From positions 1 through 21,594 of the forward strand of contig DASCOT010000170.1 of NCBI GenBank assembly GCA_036012155.1: a DNA stretch of 21,594 nt, in the 5' to 3' direction. This DNA comes from DASCOT01 sp036012155. Lineage in GTDB: Bacteria; Acidobacteriota; UBA890; WLXD01. Both the position numbers and the translations under genes were made by a program. The notes under the pieces are model-generated. The model saw only the letters and a program-made list of their open reading frames with translations. It ran no database searches and had not been told where the DNA came from. Each line of letters opens with the position of its first letter. Positions within the stretch are counted from its first letter, which is position 1. Positions 7,861 to 16,958 of this stretch are shown piece after piece.

Positions 7861-7864
<4 letters not shown>
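6626..7864 (-). CDS. folP: Dihydropteroate synthase FolP with N-terminal extension
   Basis: This 412-aa enzyme condenses 6-hydroxymethyl-7,8-dihydropterin diphosphate with p-aminobenzoate to give dihydropteroate in folate synthesis; it is the sulfonamide target. The TIM-barrel domain starts near residue 146. It carries MGIVNCTPDSF (149-159), DVGGESTRPGS (186-196), the ISVDTRHAAVA strand, LVLMHARG, LDPGIGFAKRAEH and GPSRKSFVG. About 145 extra residues precede it, compared with about 280 aa for stand-alone DHPS. The extension begins with a Pro/Gly-rich stretch and then a compact alpha/beta segment (YILRLEGVGEVALESLQRAVGLVGG). Similar extensions occur in deltaproteobacterial and clostridial FolP. 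The start is a GTG overlapping the ftsH TGA (GTGA, 7861-7864), with GGAAGGG about eight bases upstream. Confidence 0.95.
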
Positions 7865-9786
<1,922 letters not shown>

Positions 9787-9809
9787 GATGCTCTCAGAGT
9801 ACACCAACA

Positions 9810-9834
9810 CGAACGAGCCCAGCTAGCTTGTTCG
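9810..9834 (-). other. Imperfect hairpin between tilS and ftsH
   Basis: CGAACGAGC (9810-9818) and GCTTGTTCG (9826-9834) pair over nine positions with one G-U wobble and a seven-base loop. It lies in the only clear gap within the operon, directly upstream of ftsH and past... that is, on the ftsH side of the tilS gene on the opposite flank: ftsH transcription precedes it downstream, while tilS ends at 9843. There is no T-run after it on the minus strand, so it is not a standard terminator. It could be a processing or attenuation site that sets ftsH level relative to tilS. Confidence 0.35.
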
Positions 9835-9842
9835 AGCACGGC

Positions 9843-10874
9843 TCAGACCCCGTCGGCGGACGTCAAACGGCGATTCTGCAACGGCATCAAGCGCAGTCGA
9901 GCCCCCTCGACCCGGGCCCGAACACCCGGTAGGTCACGCGCTGACTCCACTCCGGGGAGCAGCCGATCGACGATTGCCTCCACATGCGCCAAGTGCACGC
10001 CGCGTAGCCCACCGCGAACCTCCGCGAGCGCCCTCCGAAGCACCCGCGTGGCCAGCGCGCGCGGCAAGGTGCGCAGAACGCTCACATCGAGCGCCGTCGC
10101 CCCCGGATGGGGATCGTCGAGTTGTGCCCGTGCCAGCGCTTCATCCACCAGGCCCTCGAGCCAGTCGTTGTCTTGATCGAGTAGCTCGGCGGCCCGTCCG
10201 ATGCGATCCACGGCGCCTGGCAACGCCTGTTCGAGAGCGGGTAGCACGATGTTGCGTACGCGATTTCTGGTGAAGCGGCTATCCGCGTTCGAAGGATCCT
10301 CGCGCCACGCGACGTCGCGGCCCTGCGCGTAGCGGCGCAGCCTCTCGCGGCGCACGCCGAGCAGAGGTCGCACCAGCAGCAGCCCGCCGACGCGGTTGCG
10401 CCACCGCATTCCCGCCAACCCGCGGCGTCCGGAGCCGCGTGCCAGGTTCATGATGAGGGTCTCGACCCGATCATCGAGCGTGTGGCCCAAGGCCACGCCG
10501 TCGGCGCCGGTTCGCCCGACAACCTCGGCCAGGAACCGATGCCGGGCATCGCGCAGTCGCTCCTCCAGGCCCCCGGCGACGGAGTCGGGATCTTCCAGGC
10601 GCCCCGTCTCACAGGCAACGCCGTAGCGTCGGGCGAGATCCCGAACGTGATGCTCGTCGGCCTCCGAGTCGATGCCTCGGAGGTCGTGGTTCAGGTGAGC
10701 CAGTGCGACGGTCATCTCGAAACGAGGTCCCAGCTGGACCATCATTTCAGCGAGCGCAACCGAGTCACCACCGCCACTACACGCCACCACCAGGTGGCGA
10801 ACTCCGCGAAGCAAACCTCGGTGCTCGATGGCCTCGACAACCGCATCGAGCAACGCCGTTTCAGGCTCCGACAT
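9843..10874 (-). CDS. tilS: tRNA(Ile)-lysidine synthetase TilS
   Basis: This 343-aa cytoplasmic enzyme uses ATP and lysine to convert C34 of the CAU-anticodon tRNA-Ile into lysidine, switching its decoding from AUG to AUA. The PP-loop ATP-binding motif SGGGDS is at 33-38. Other family motifs follow: LNHDLRG, GHTLDDRVETLIMNLARGSG, the RPLLGVRRERLRRY segment and REDPSNADSRFTRNRVRN. It is shorter than E. coli TilS (about 430 aa) and appears to have a reduced C-terminal domain. The ATG at 10874 immediately follows a TTG that could also be used. A CAU-anticodon tRNA lies 120 bp upstream on the same strand, and ftsH follows 56 bp downstream. Confidence 0.95.
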   Translation of the reverse strand: MSEPETALLDAVVEAIEHRGLLRGVRHLVVACSGGGDSVALAEMMVQLGPRFEMTVALAHLNHDLRGIDSEADEHHVRDLARRYGVACETGRLEDPDSVAGGLEERLRDARHRFLAEVVGRTGADGVALGHTLDDRVETLIMNLARGSGRRGLAGMRWRNRVGGLLLVRPLLGVRRERLRRYAQGRDVAWREDPSNADSRFTRNRVRNIVLPALEQALPGAVDRIGRAAELLDQDNDWLEGLVDEALARAQLDDPHPGATALDVSVLRTLPRALATRVLRRALAEVRGGLRGVHLAHVEAIVDRLLPGVESARDLPGVRARVEGARLRLMPLQNRRLTSADGV

Positions 10875-10993
10875 CAATCGACTCGCTCCGCTTCACGGCG
10901 ACCCGGCGGCGCACCGCGTTGCGTGGCTGGGAGACACCGCGCCTGGCGTCGCAAAGACGAATGCCGGCCGCCAGCGCCCCGGCTAAGAAAGAG

Positions 10994-11066
10994 TGGCGGT
11001 GGAGGGACTTGAACCCCCGACTCGGCGGATATGAGCCGCCTGCTCTGCCGACTGAGCTACACCGCC
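10994..11066 (-). tRNA. tRNA with anticodon CAT (probably elongator tRNA-Met)
   Basis: Minus-strand cloverleaf: acceptor GGCGGTG pairs with CACCGCC, discriminator A at 10994, anticodon stem GGCGG/CCGCC with loop CTCATAT, T-loop GGGTTCAAGTCCC. CCA is not encoded; the next bases read CTC, unlike the two other tRNAs in the window. The anticodon CAT allows tRNA-Met or the tRNA-Ile that TilS modifies. The CTCATATCC loop resembles elongator tRNA-Met, so I favour that, but the place directly upstream of tilS makes the alternative worth testing. Confidence 0.93.
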
Positions 11067-11384
11067 AGGCGTGGCGCGCAGTACGCGGGACCGACCGGCC
11101 CGGACCCTGTCGCGGTGGGCCCTTCCGGCGTTCGATGGTAGGTGTCGCACCTCGCCATGTCAAAGCAAATTCGAGGCAGGAAGGCGCCGCAGCGGCGACC
11201 GCACGGACCTCCGCTGCAAGGTCCCGGCCGGGCCTGTCCAGCGGGCATTATTTTGGGTTTGCCCACGCTTTCGCCGGCCTGCCAAACTCATCGAAGTCAC
11301 ACTCCGATACCGGCCCAAGCTGGACCTCGCCGCGGCATCCGAGTCGCGGTCGCGGTACCTGGCTCGACACCTGAGAGTTCCGAG
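11067..11384. other. Intergenic region between divergent tRNA-CAT/tilS and lipoprotein genes
   Basis: This 318-bp stretch separates the minus-strand tRNA from the plus-strand lipoprotein. It holds the tRNA promoter at 11135-11163. A plus-strand frame is open through much of it, continuous with the lipoprotein, but the lipobox signal peptide shows that the gene starts at 11385. I see no convincing promoter for the lipoprotein and no RNA gene here. Confidence 0.6.
11135..11163 (-). promoter_or_regulatory. Sigma70-type promoter for the tRNA-CAT/tilS operon
   Basis: On the minus strand TTGACA (11163-11158) is followed after 17 bp by TACCAT (11140-11135). Transcription would start near 11128, about 60 bases before the tRNA 5' end. 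The -35 box is a perfect consensus and the spacing is ideal; the -10 box matches at four of six positions. With no clear terminator before tilS, this promoter probably feeds the whole tilS-to-pdxJ block. Confidence 0.6.
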
Positions 11385-11909
11385 ATGCGCAAGAACGCGC
11401 CGGCAATCTGCATGATCGGCCTACTCGCCCTAGTCGGGCTCGGGTGCGTCGAACACCAAGGACAGCTTGGTGTATTCCTGACCGCCGCCAACGCCGGAAC
11501 CACGTTGGCGATCAGCCCCCAACAGGTAACCGTCGAGATCGTCGGCGTCGACGTGCTCGACAGTGAGTCAGGCAACTTCGTCACCTTGTCAGCCGGGAGC
11601 CAGCTCTACGAGATTCTCGGGCTCGACGGCAATCAGCAGCTGCTGGCGCTAGCCGACCGCCTCGACGAGGGCACCTACCAGCAGATCCGCCTGCGCTTCT
11701 CCGAGGTCAACAGCACGGTGGTCAACGCCGGCGGCCGACGTGAGAAGCTCAAGATCGATCCGGAGGCGGTCACCGTCGGGATCCCGTTCACCGTGCAAAC
11801 CGACGGCAGCACCCAGGTCATCATCGCTCTGGATATCGACCAGAGCCTGTCGCAAAAAAGCAACGGCAGGTGGGTATTGCGGCCGGTGTTGCGCCCGGGC
11901 GCCAACTAG
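11385..11909 (+). CDS. DUF4382-type lipoprotein
   Basis: This 174-aa exported lipoprotein has a charged start (MRKNAP), a hydrophobic core (ICMIGLLALVGL) and a lipobox ending LVGLGC, with Cys20 as the acylated residue. The mature part matches the DUF4382 pattern. That domain has a beta-sandwich opening (VTVEIVGVDVLDSESGNFVTLS), the YEILGLDGNQQLLALADRLDEGTYQQIRLRF-type segment, and FTVQTDGSTQVIIALDIDQSL followed by WVLRPVLR. The family occurs in envelope lipoproteins of unknown function. A longer frame reaches back to 11142, but the signal peptide and GAGAG upstream of 11385 fix the start. It stands alone, converging with the symporter gene 35 bp away, and ends with TAG. Confidence 0.85.
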   Translation: MRKNAPAICMIGLLALVGLGCVEHQGQLGVFLTAANAGTTLAISPQQVTVEIVGVDVLDSESGNFVTLSAGSQLYEILGLDGNQQLLALADRLDEGTYQQIRLRFSEVNSTVVNAGGRREKLKIDPEAVTVGIPFTVQTDGSTQVIIALDIDQSLSQKSNGRWVLRPVLRPGAN

Positions 11910-11944
11910 GTCAAACGACCCGCAGTCGCTGAGTCGAATCGGCG

Positions 11945-13234
11945 TCAGCTAGCCGCGCTCGCTCCGAGTCCGGCCCCGGCGTCCTCGCCATCCTCGTCGT
12001 ACCAGATCTGCCCTTCCGAGGCAGCAACCACCACCGCCGCCGAAGCATCGCCGGTAACGTTGGTCGCGGTTCGCAGCATGTCGATGATGCGATCTACGCC
12101 CAGAATCAGCGCGATGCCCTCCAATGGCAGTCCGAGCTGCTCCAGTACCATCGCCAGGGTGATCAAGCCCACGCCCGGCACCCCGGCGGCACCGATCGAG
12201 GCCACCGTAGCCATCAGCACGATGGTCAGCTGTCCCCCGATACCGAGCTCGAAACCGTACACCTGAGCGATAAACATCGCGGCAACGCCCTGATAGAGCG
12301 CCGTACCGTCCATATTGACGGTAGCGCCGAGGGGCAGCACGAAGGCGGCAACCTGCTCCGACACTCCGAGCTTGGTGACCGTACGGTCCATCGTCACGGG
12401 CAGTGCCGCACTGCTGGACGACGTCGAGAACGCCACCAACTGAGCCGGTCGGATGCCGGCGAAGAAGCGCCTGACCGGAACCTTGGCGAGCCATCTGACG
12501 GCGGTCGAGTAGACGAGGGTGACATGCACTATCAAGCCAACCACGACGCAGGCGGTGTATAGCGCCAGCACGCGTAGAACCTCGATCCCGAACTGTCCGA
12601 CCGCAGCCGCCATGAGCGCCAGCACCCCGATGGGGGCGAGCCGCATGACGAGGTGCACAATCTGGATCATCGCCTCGCTGATGCCGTCGAAAAACACCAG
12701 GACAGACTCTCGGTGCGACTTCTTTGGAATGAGCGTCAACGCCAGGCCGAAGAGAATGGCGAAGAAGATGATCTGCAGCATGTTGCCCTCAGCCAGCGCC
12801 GCGATCGGGTTGGTCGGTATGATCCCGAGCAGCGTGTCTGTCACACTCGGACTCTCGCGCAGCCTCTCCGCCGATCCCTGGGCCTGTCCCCCGAAGCTCG
12901 CGAGCAGTCGTTCCTGGGCCCCGGCTTCGATCCCACCGCCGGGCTGGACGATGTTGGCCAGCACGAGCCCGATGCAGATCGCGATGGCGGTCGTGCACAG
13001 GTAATACGCCATGGTCTTGCCGCCGATTCGTCCGAGCTTCTTCGGATCACCGACGGTAGCCGTGCCCACCAGCAGCGATGAGAACACCAACGGCACGACG
13101 ACGAGGCGTATCAATCGCAAGAACAGATCGCCAATCGGTCGGAGTATCGTCGCGCCCTCGCCGAGCAGCGCACCTGCAAGAACCCCGAGCAGCATGCCGA
13201 CAGCGATCTGGGTCGGGAGAGAAAGCCGTCTCAT
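11945..13234 (-). CDS. Dicarboxylate/amino-acid:cation symporter (DAACS, GltP/DctA type)
   Basis: This 429-aa inner-membrane transporter imports glutamate/aspartate or C4-dicarboxylates with protons or sodium. It shows the family hallmarks: an N-terminal helix with TQIAVGMLLGVLAGALLG, the serine-rich re-entrant loop SSSSAALPVTM, the GATVNMDGTALYQGV motif, AAGVPGVGLITLAMVL, and RTATNVTGDASAAVVVA near the C terminus. Eight membrane helices and two re-entrant loops are expected. The substrate cannot be told from these motifs. I chose the ATG at 13234 (MRRLSLPTQ), with AGGA seven bases upstream, over a frame start at 13300. A carD terminator lies just upstream, so it is a separate transcription unit. 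Confidence 0.95.
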   Translation of the reverse strand: MRRLSLPTQIAVGMLLGVLAGALLGEGATILRPIGDLFLRLIRLVVVPLVFSSLLVGTATVGDPKKLGRIGGKTMAYYLCTTAIAICIGLVLANIVQPGGGIEAGAQERLLASFGGQAQGSAERLRESPSVTDTLLGIIPTNPIAALAEGNMLQIIFFAILFGLALTLIPKKSHRESVLVFFDGISEAMIQIVHLVMRLAPIGVLALMAAAVGQFGIEVLRVLALYTACVVVGLIVHVTLVYSTAVRWLAKVPVRRFFAGIRPAQLVAFSTSSSSAALPVTMDRTVTKLGVSEQVAAFVLPLGATVNMDGTALYQGVAAMFIAQVYGFELGIGGQLTIVLMATVASIGAAGVPGVGLITLAMVLEQLGLPLEGIALILGVDRIIDMLRTATNVTGDASAAVVVAASEGQIWYDEDGEDAGAGLGASAAS

Positions 13235-13317
13235 GAGCGTGTCCTGCTGAGGGAGCGCCCTGTGGCCTCCGGGCTGCGCAAGACTAACAGGTGACACCAC
13301 GACGGTGGTCGACGCAG

Positions 13318-13350
13318 AAAAGCTCCGGATGACGTTCAGTCACCCGGAGC
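13318..13350 (-). terminator. Intrinsic terminator of the carD gene
   Basis: On the minus strand GCTCCGG-GTGAC pairs with GTCAT-CCGGAGC around a GAAC-type loop, a stem of about 11 pairs with one mismatch, followed by TTTT (13321-13318). It begins 23 bp past the carD stop and separates carD from the symporter gene. Confidence 0.75.
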
Positions 13351-13372
13351 AAAAGCGTGTGTGTCGAGAGAT

Positions 13373-13900
13373 TCAGGAAGCCTTGGCGCGGCCCCGAGAT
13401 TGCTTGCGCGCCGCGATGCAATCATCGAGGGCTGTCTCGACGTCCGGTTGCACGATCTCTTCCGAGCGACCCTGCACCATCGCAATCTCGGAGATGATCA
13501 GATGCTTGGCCTTGTCGTACATGCGCTTCTCGCGATACGAGAGCGCCTTGCCCTGTGACAGGTGCTGGAGGTTCTTGAGAACGTCGGCCATTGCGAAAAG
13601 ATGGCCCGATCGCATTTTCTCTGCGTTCTCCTTATACCGACCCTTCCAATTGCTGTGGGTCTCGAAGTCGGGGTCGCGCAGATGCTTGAATAGCCTCCTG
13701 ATCTGCGTCTTGCCGAAGATCTTGCGCAGCCCTACCGACTTGGAGTTGCCCACCGGCACCATCACCGTAGTCTCGTTCGCGAACAGCAGCAGGTGATAGA
13801 AGTCTTGGTCGAGCCCGGAGACCTGGGTACGCTTGACGTCCTCGATGATCCCCACGCCATGGTTCGGATAGACGACATAGTCGCCGACTTCAAAGCGCAA
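13373..13900 (-). CDS. CarD/CdnL-family RNA polymerase-binding regulator
   Basis: This 175-aa cytoplasmic protein contacts the RNA polymerase beta subunit and stabilises open complexes at rRNA and other promoters in the groups where it has been studied. The N-terminal CarD_CdnL_TRCF Tudor-like domain (about 1-65) begins FEVGDYVVYPNHGVGIIEDV, and the beta-strand LLLFANETTVMVPV follows. A helical C-terminal domain follows, with FGKTQIRRLFKHLRD, WKGRYKENAEKM and the family signature LSYREKRMYDKAKHLIISEIA. A basic tail (ARKQSRGRAKAS) ends the protein. Length fits CdnL (about 160-170 aa). The start is a TTG with an excellent AGGAG six bases upstream. It has its own promoter at 13955-13983 and its own terminator. 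Confidence 0.93.
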   Translation of the reverse strand: MRFEVGDYVVYPNHGVGIIEDVKRTQVSGLDQDFYHLLLFANETTVMVPVGNSKSVGLRKIFGKTQIRRLFKHLRDPDFETHSNWKGRYKENAEKMRSGHLFAMADVLKNLQHLSQGKALSYREKRMYDKAKHLIISEIAMVQGRSEEIVQPDVETALDDCIAARKQSRGRAKAS

Positions 13901-13951
13901 AGGGCTCTCCTGATTTCGTTAGGTAGGCAGCTGCAGACTGATCGGAATCTG

Positions 13952-13972
13952 CTTATTTTATCCGAAAATAAG
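13952..13972. repeat. Perfect palindrome overlapping the carD -10 box
   Basis: CTTATTTT (13952-13959) and AAAATAAG (13965-13972) are perfect inverted repeats around a five-base spacer. The left arm contains the -10 box of the carD promoter. The A/T-rich arms stand out in GC-rich DNA. The arrangement suits a repressor operator; the protein is unknown. Confidence 0.6.
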
Positions 13973-13983
13973 GCAAAACTCAA
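13955..13983 (-). promoter_or_regulatory. Sigma70-type promoter of carD
   Basis: On the minus strand TTGAGT (13983-13978) and TAAAAT (13960-13955) are separated by exactly 17 bp, close to consensus in both boxes. Transcription should start near 13948, giving a leader of about 48 bases before the TTG start. Confidence 0.7.
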
Positions 13984-14064
13984 GGCGCTGATCGGCCCGC
14001 AGAGCCCTTTGCGGCGGGCGATTTCTCGATTCGGCGACCCGGGGCGGCGCCGCGCGGGAGCCGG

Positions 14065-14092
14065 TTGACAAGCGCCGCCATGCGACCATAAT
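14065..14092 (+). promoter_or_regulatory. Orphan promoter-like element facing the peptidase 3' end
   Basis: TTGACA (14065-14070) and CATAAT (14087-14092) are 16 bp apart on the plus strand. The boxes match consensus at six and five positions. No plus-strand gene follows, so a transcript would be non-coding for about 320 bases and then antisense to the M28 peptidase. Confidence 0.4.
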
Positions 14093-14385
14093 CATTGGCG
14101 GTTCGGGCGATCCTCATGGCCGCGCGGAGCGCGCTTGCGGTGTCCGGCGATAACAATCAGGCAATACCGCTTCGCAACTTGGCTCGCCCGTCAGGGCGCC
14201 GGTAACACCGATGTGCAGCGCAGCCCCGACTGCACACTGGGCGGGAGGCTTACTGGTCGGCTTCCGAAGCCAAGCGCGGGACGGTGTGAACGTGGCGAAA
14301 GGGGCAGACCTCGTTCCGAGCCTTGATTGGCCGGTGCCAACGGTCGCACTGCGGGGAGGCTGTTCGCGGGGATCGCCCGTTCCAT

Positions 14386-14413
14386 TGTTGGCGACCGACT
14401 GTTGGCGACCAAC
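14386..14413. repeat. Tandem 14-bp direct repeat
   Basis: TGTTGGCGACCGAC is followed directly by TGTTGGCGACCAAC, with one mismatch. It lies six bases beyond the peptidase stop. It is too short to assign; a duplication event or a protein site are both possible. Confidence 0.6.
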
Positions 14414-14419
14414 GGGCCA

Positions 14420-16648
14420 CTATTGGCGCAGCGCTTGGCTGGCGCTGGTGCTGGCAGCAACCCGTGAATCAGCGCTCGCTCGCAGGCTCACGGAGGCCGC
14501 GATGATCTCGACGGCGGCGGTACGAATCGATGCCGCCAGGTCGTCGATCTCCCTGGCCAGGGCGTCGCGATCACCACCGCGGATGGCACGTCGCACCCCA
14601 GGTAGCACCTCAGCGGCATACAGATCACCCGCGGACGGGGCGTAGAAGAGGTTCTTGATCCAGGGGCGAGCCACCAGCCCACCGGACCGTGTAAATGCCC
14701 TCTCGACCCGCAGCAAGTGATCGTTGACGCGTTGCATTCCTACCGGAGCCTGACCCTCCGACGCACGCTGTAGCACGTGCCGCGTGTTTGCCTCCAACTC
14801 CCCTGCAGCAGCGGCCAGGCGTCCGAGCGCTCGCCAAGCGAGCTCGGTACCGGCGGCACCGGCATTTTCCCCGGGTCTCCCAAGGGCAGCGTCGACGTTT
14901 CCCAACGCCGTAGCCAGCTCAGCGGCCTGGTCACGGTAATCGAATGGCAGCACGTCGGCGTTTGCCAGACGCCAGCTGAGGATGGCCGCCAGAGCGGCCA
15001 CAGCACGATGCTGGCGGTAGCCTGGATCGGCAAATCGGTCGACGAACGCGTTGGTGTCGTAGGCTGAGTGGTATACGCCCGAGCTTCCCGAGAACCCGAG
15101 CCCGAGGGTTGGAACTCCCAGCACCGACGCGAACGTCGCATCGTCGGAACCGCCCGCCGGTAGCAACACGCGCGGCTCGCCGCTAGGCAACACTGCGGCG
15201 CGACGCCGCCATGCCTCGTAGACGCTGGTCTGCGGCAACGTCGGGTCGGCGACGGCTCGTGTCGCGTCGCGTATGAGCGTGCGCAAGGAGGGTGATGCGG
15301 TGGCGGAGAAATAGGGCCCCCCGACAACCCCGTCGAGGTTGATGTAGGCCACCGCCGAGCTACGAAGCTGCTCAGAATGGGCCTCGGTCCACTCGGTAGA
15401 ACCGATCAGCCCCCATTCCTCGGCGTCCCAAGCAGCGAACAGAACACTTCGCTGTGGCGGCCATCCCGCCGAGCCCAACTCGGCCAGCACCCGGGCGGCT
15501 TCCAGCATCGCTACCGTGCCCGAGAGATTGTCCACCGCCCCGGTCGTCCAGGAATCGTAGTGGGCACCGAGGATCACCCACTCTTCTGGCCGCTCGCGTC
15601 CGTGAAGTGTCCCGACGACATTACGAACCGTCCGTATCGCAGTGTCATCGAGCTCGACGCGCACCCGCGCCCTGACGTCGACTCCCCCGACGTGGTAGCG
15701 AAACGGCAGGGCCCCCTGCCAACCGGTCGGGGCTTCGGTACCGCGCAAAGGTCTCAGAAGCTCCGCCGCCGATCCGTACCCGAGCGCCACCACGGGAATC
15801 GACGGCAGGGGCGAGGTGGATGCGTCGGAACTAACTGTGCCGGCGCCGGAGGAAGCCGGCCGCCCCGGCGTGTTCGGATCGCCAGGCGGCCCAATGCGTA
15901 CCGAGCCACGCTGGATGCCGGTCCACGGACGAAACGGTCCCCGCGGATATACGTCGCCGCGGAAGTAGCCGTCGTCGAAGGGATCTGAGTACAGCACCAC
16001 GGCCGCCGCACCGGCCGCCTCGGCATTGTGAACCTTGGCGCCGCGAAACACGTCGCCGTACCGCATCACCACAATCTTGCCAGCGGGATCGACGTGCAGC
16101 GCGCGGAGGGCGGCGAAGTCGGATGCTCGTCCGTAGTTGGCATAGACGACGCCCGCCTCGACGTCGCCGGCAGCGGAGTATGCCGCCACCGCCGGGTACT
16201 GATCCGAGGTACTGGCCGTGTCAGCGGCCACAGGTTCCTCTTCCAGCTGCAAGGTCAGCGGCGATGGCGCCAGGCGATCTACTCGCGCCGAGCTCGCATG
16301 CGGCAGCAGCACGTCATACTCGTGCAGCGCGACGTCGAGCCCCCAACTGGCCATGAGATCGGCGATCTCGGCGGCGGCGCGAGCCGCAGCAGGTGTACCC
16401 GCTACCCTGGCCTCGCTGCCGAGCTGCTGAGCCAGCGCCCGCATACGGTCGGCATCGGGGGCGGCCGCGAGGCGCTACTCGCGTTCGATTGCCGCGCCCC
16501 AAGGAGCCCGGAAGCCGCGCGGGCCTTCCAAAGCGGGGACCTCACCGCGTCCTGGTAATGCACACAACAACATCGCCACCGCCAACCAACCGCGGAAGGC
16601 TATGCGTGGCAAACTGAAGCGAGGATTTCGTCGGCCGGTCAACAGCAT
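14420..16648 (-). pseudogene. M28 metallopeptidase (glutamate carboxypeptidase II-like) with in-frame TAG after the signal peptide
   Basis: The gene reads as an exported zinc aminopeptidase/carboxypeptidase of the M28B group. Codons 1-57 (16648-16478) encode a signal peptide: basic start, core GWLAVAMLLCALPGRGE. Codon 58 is TAG (16477-16475), and the same frame then continues to 14420. The body, numbered from Met16444, has a protease-associated domain (about 95-230) and the catalytic domain. The zinc ligands and catalytic residues are present: His295 and Asp305 in GAHYDSWTTGAVDN, Glu342/Glu343 in DAEEWG, Asp371 in NLDG and His459 in YHSAYDT. A TFR-type helical domain (about 510-660) ends the protein. 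Conserved reading runs through the TAG (ERE-stop-RLAAAPDADRMRAL). It may be a recent pseudogene, a readthrough gene, a reinitiated cytoplasmic form from 16444, or a sequence error. Confidence 0.8.
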
Positions 16649-16958
16649 CGGGGGAGACTAGAGTTACTGACCGCCAAACTCAAAGGCGCGCGGCCACGGC
16701 TGACCGCGGCAGTCGCGCGACTTGGAAAACGTACAATTGTCGACACTGTCCGTTTTGACGTCGATATACGGTCGCCGGGAGGGCCGCCGCCGCCAGACCG
16801 CGTCGCGCCTAGCCCGTCACCAGGGGCCTTGGCGCCCCTACAGGGGAAACCGACCGCCGGCACGACGATTGCACACTATGTTTGGGTCGAGGTTGATGGG
16901 TTCACTCGACACCGAGCACCGCAGCGCGAGGGGTGTCCCCGATTGGAGGATGGTCGCA
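16649..16958. other. Divergent intergenic region between the peptidase and the barrel protein
   Basis: This 310-bp stretch should hold promoters for both flanking genes. A hairpin, AGGGGC (16822-16827) with GCCCCT (16834-16839), lies in the leader of the barrel gene. A plus-strand frame is open through part of it but contains no signal peptide or ribosome site. I could not identify a convincing -35/-10 pair. Confidence 0.5.

Larger units (their letters stand above)
13901..14419. other. 519-bp intergenic region upstream of carD
   Basis: This gap lies between the carD start and the 3' end of the M28 peptidase. The first 85 bp hold the carD promoter and a palindrome. A plus-strand promoter-like element is at 14065-14092, and a tandem 14-bp repeat is at 14386-14413. 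Short open frames on the plus strand have no ribosome sites or recognisable protein features. I could not match the rest to any known RNA family. Confidence 0.6.

Noticed and set aside
14093..14419. Known structural RNA (6S, SRP, RNase P, tmRNA) or riboswitch downstream of the orphan promoter
   Set aside because: None of the conserved sequence blocks of these RNAs could be found by eye.
14420..16648. Genome-wide reassignment of TAG to an amino acid
   Set aside because: TAG is the natural stop of the DUF4382 lipoprotein, the YG-repeat protein, rnd and the peptidase itself.
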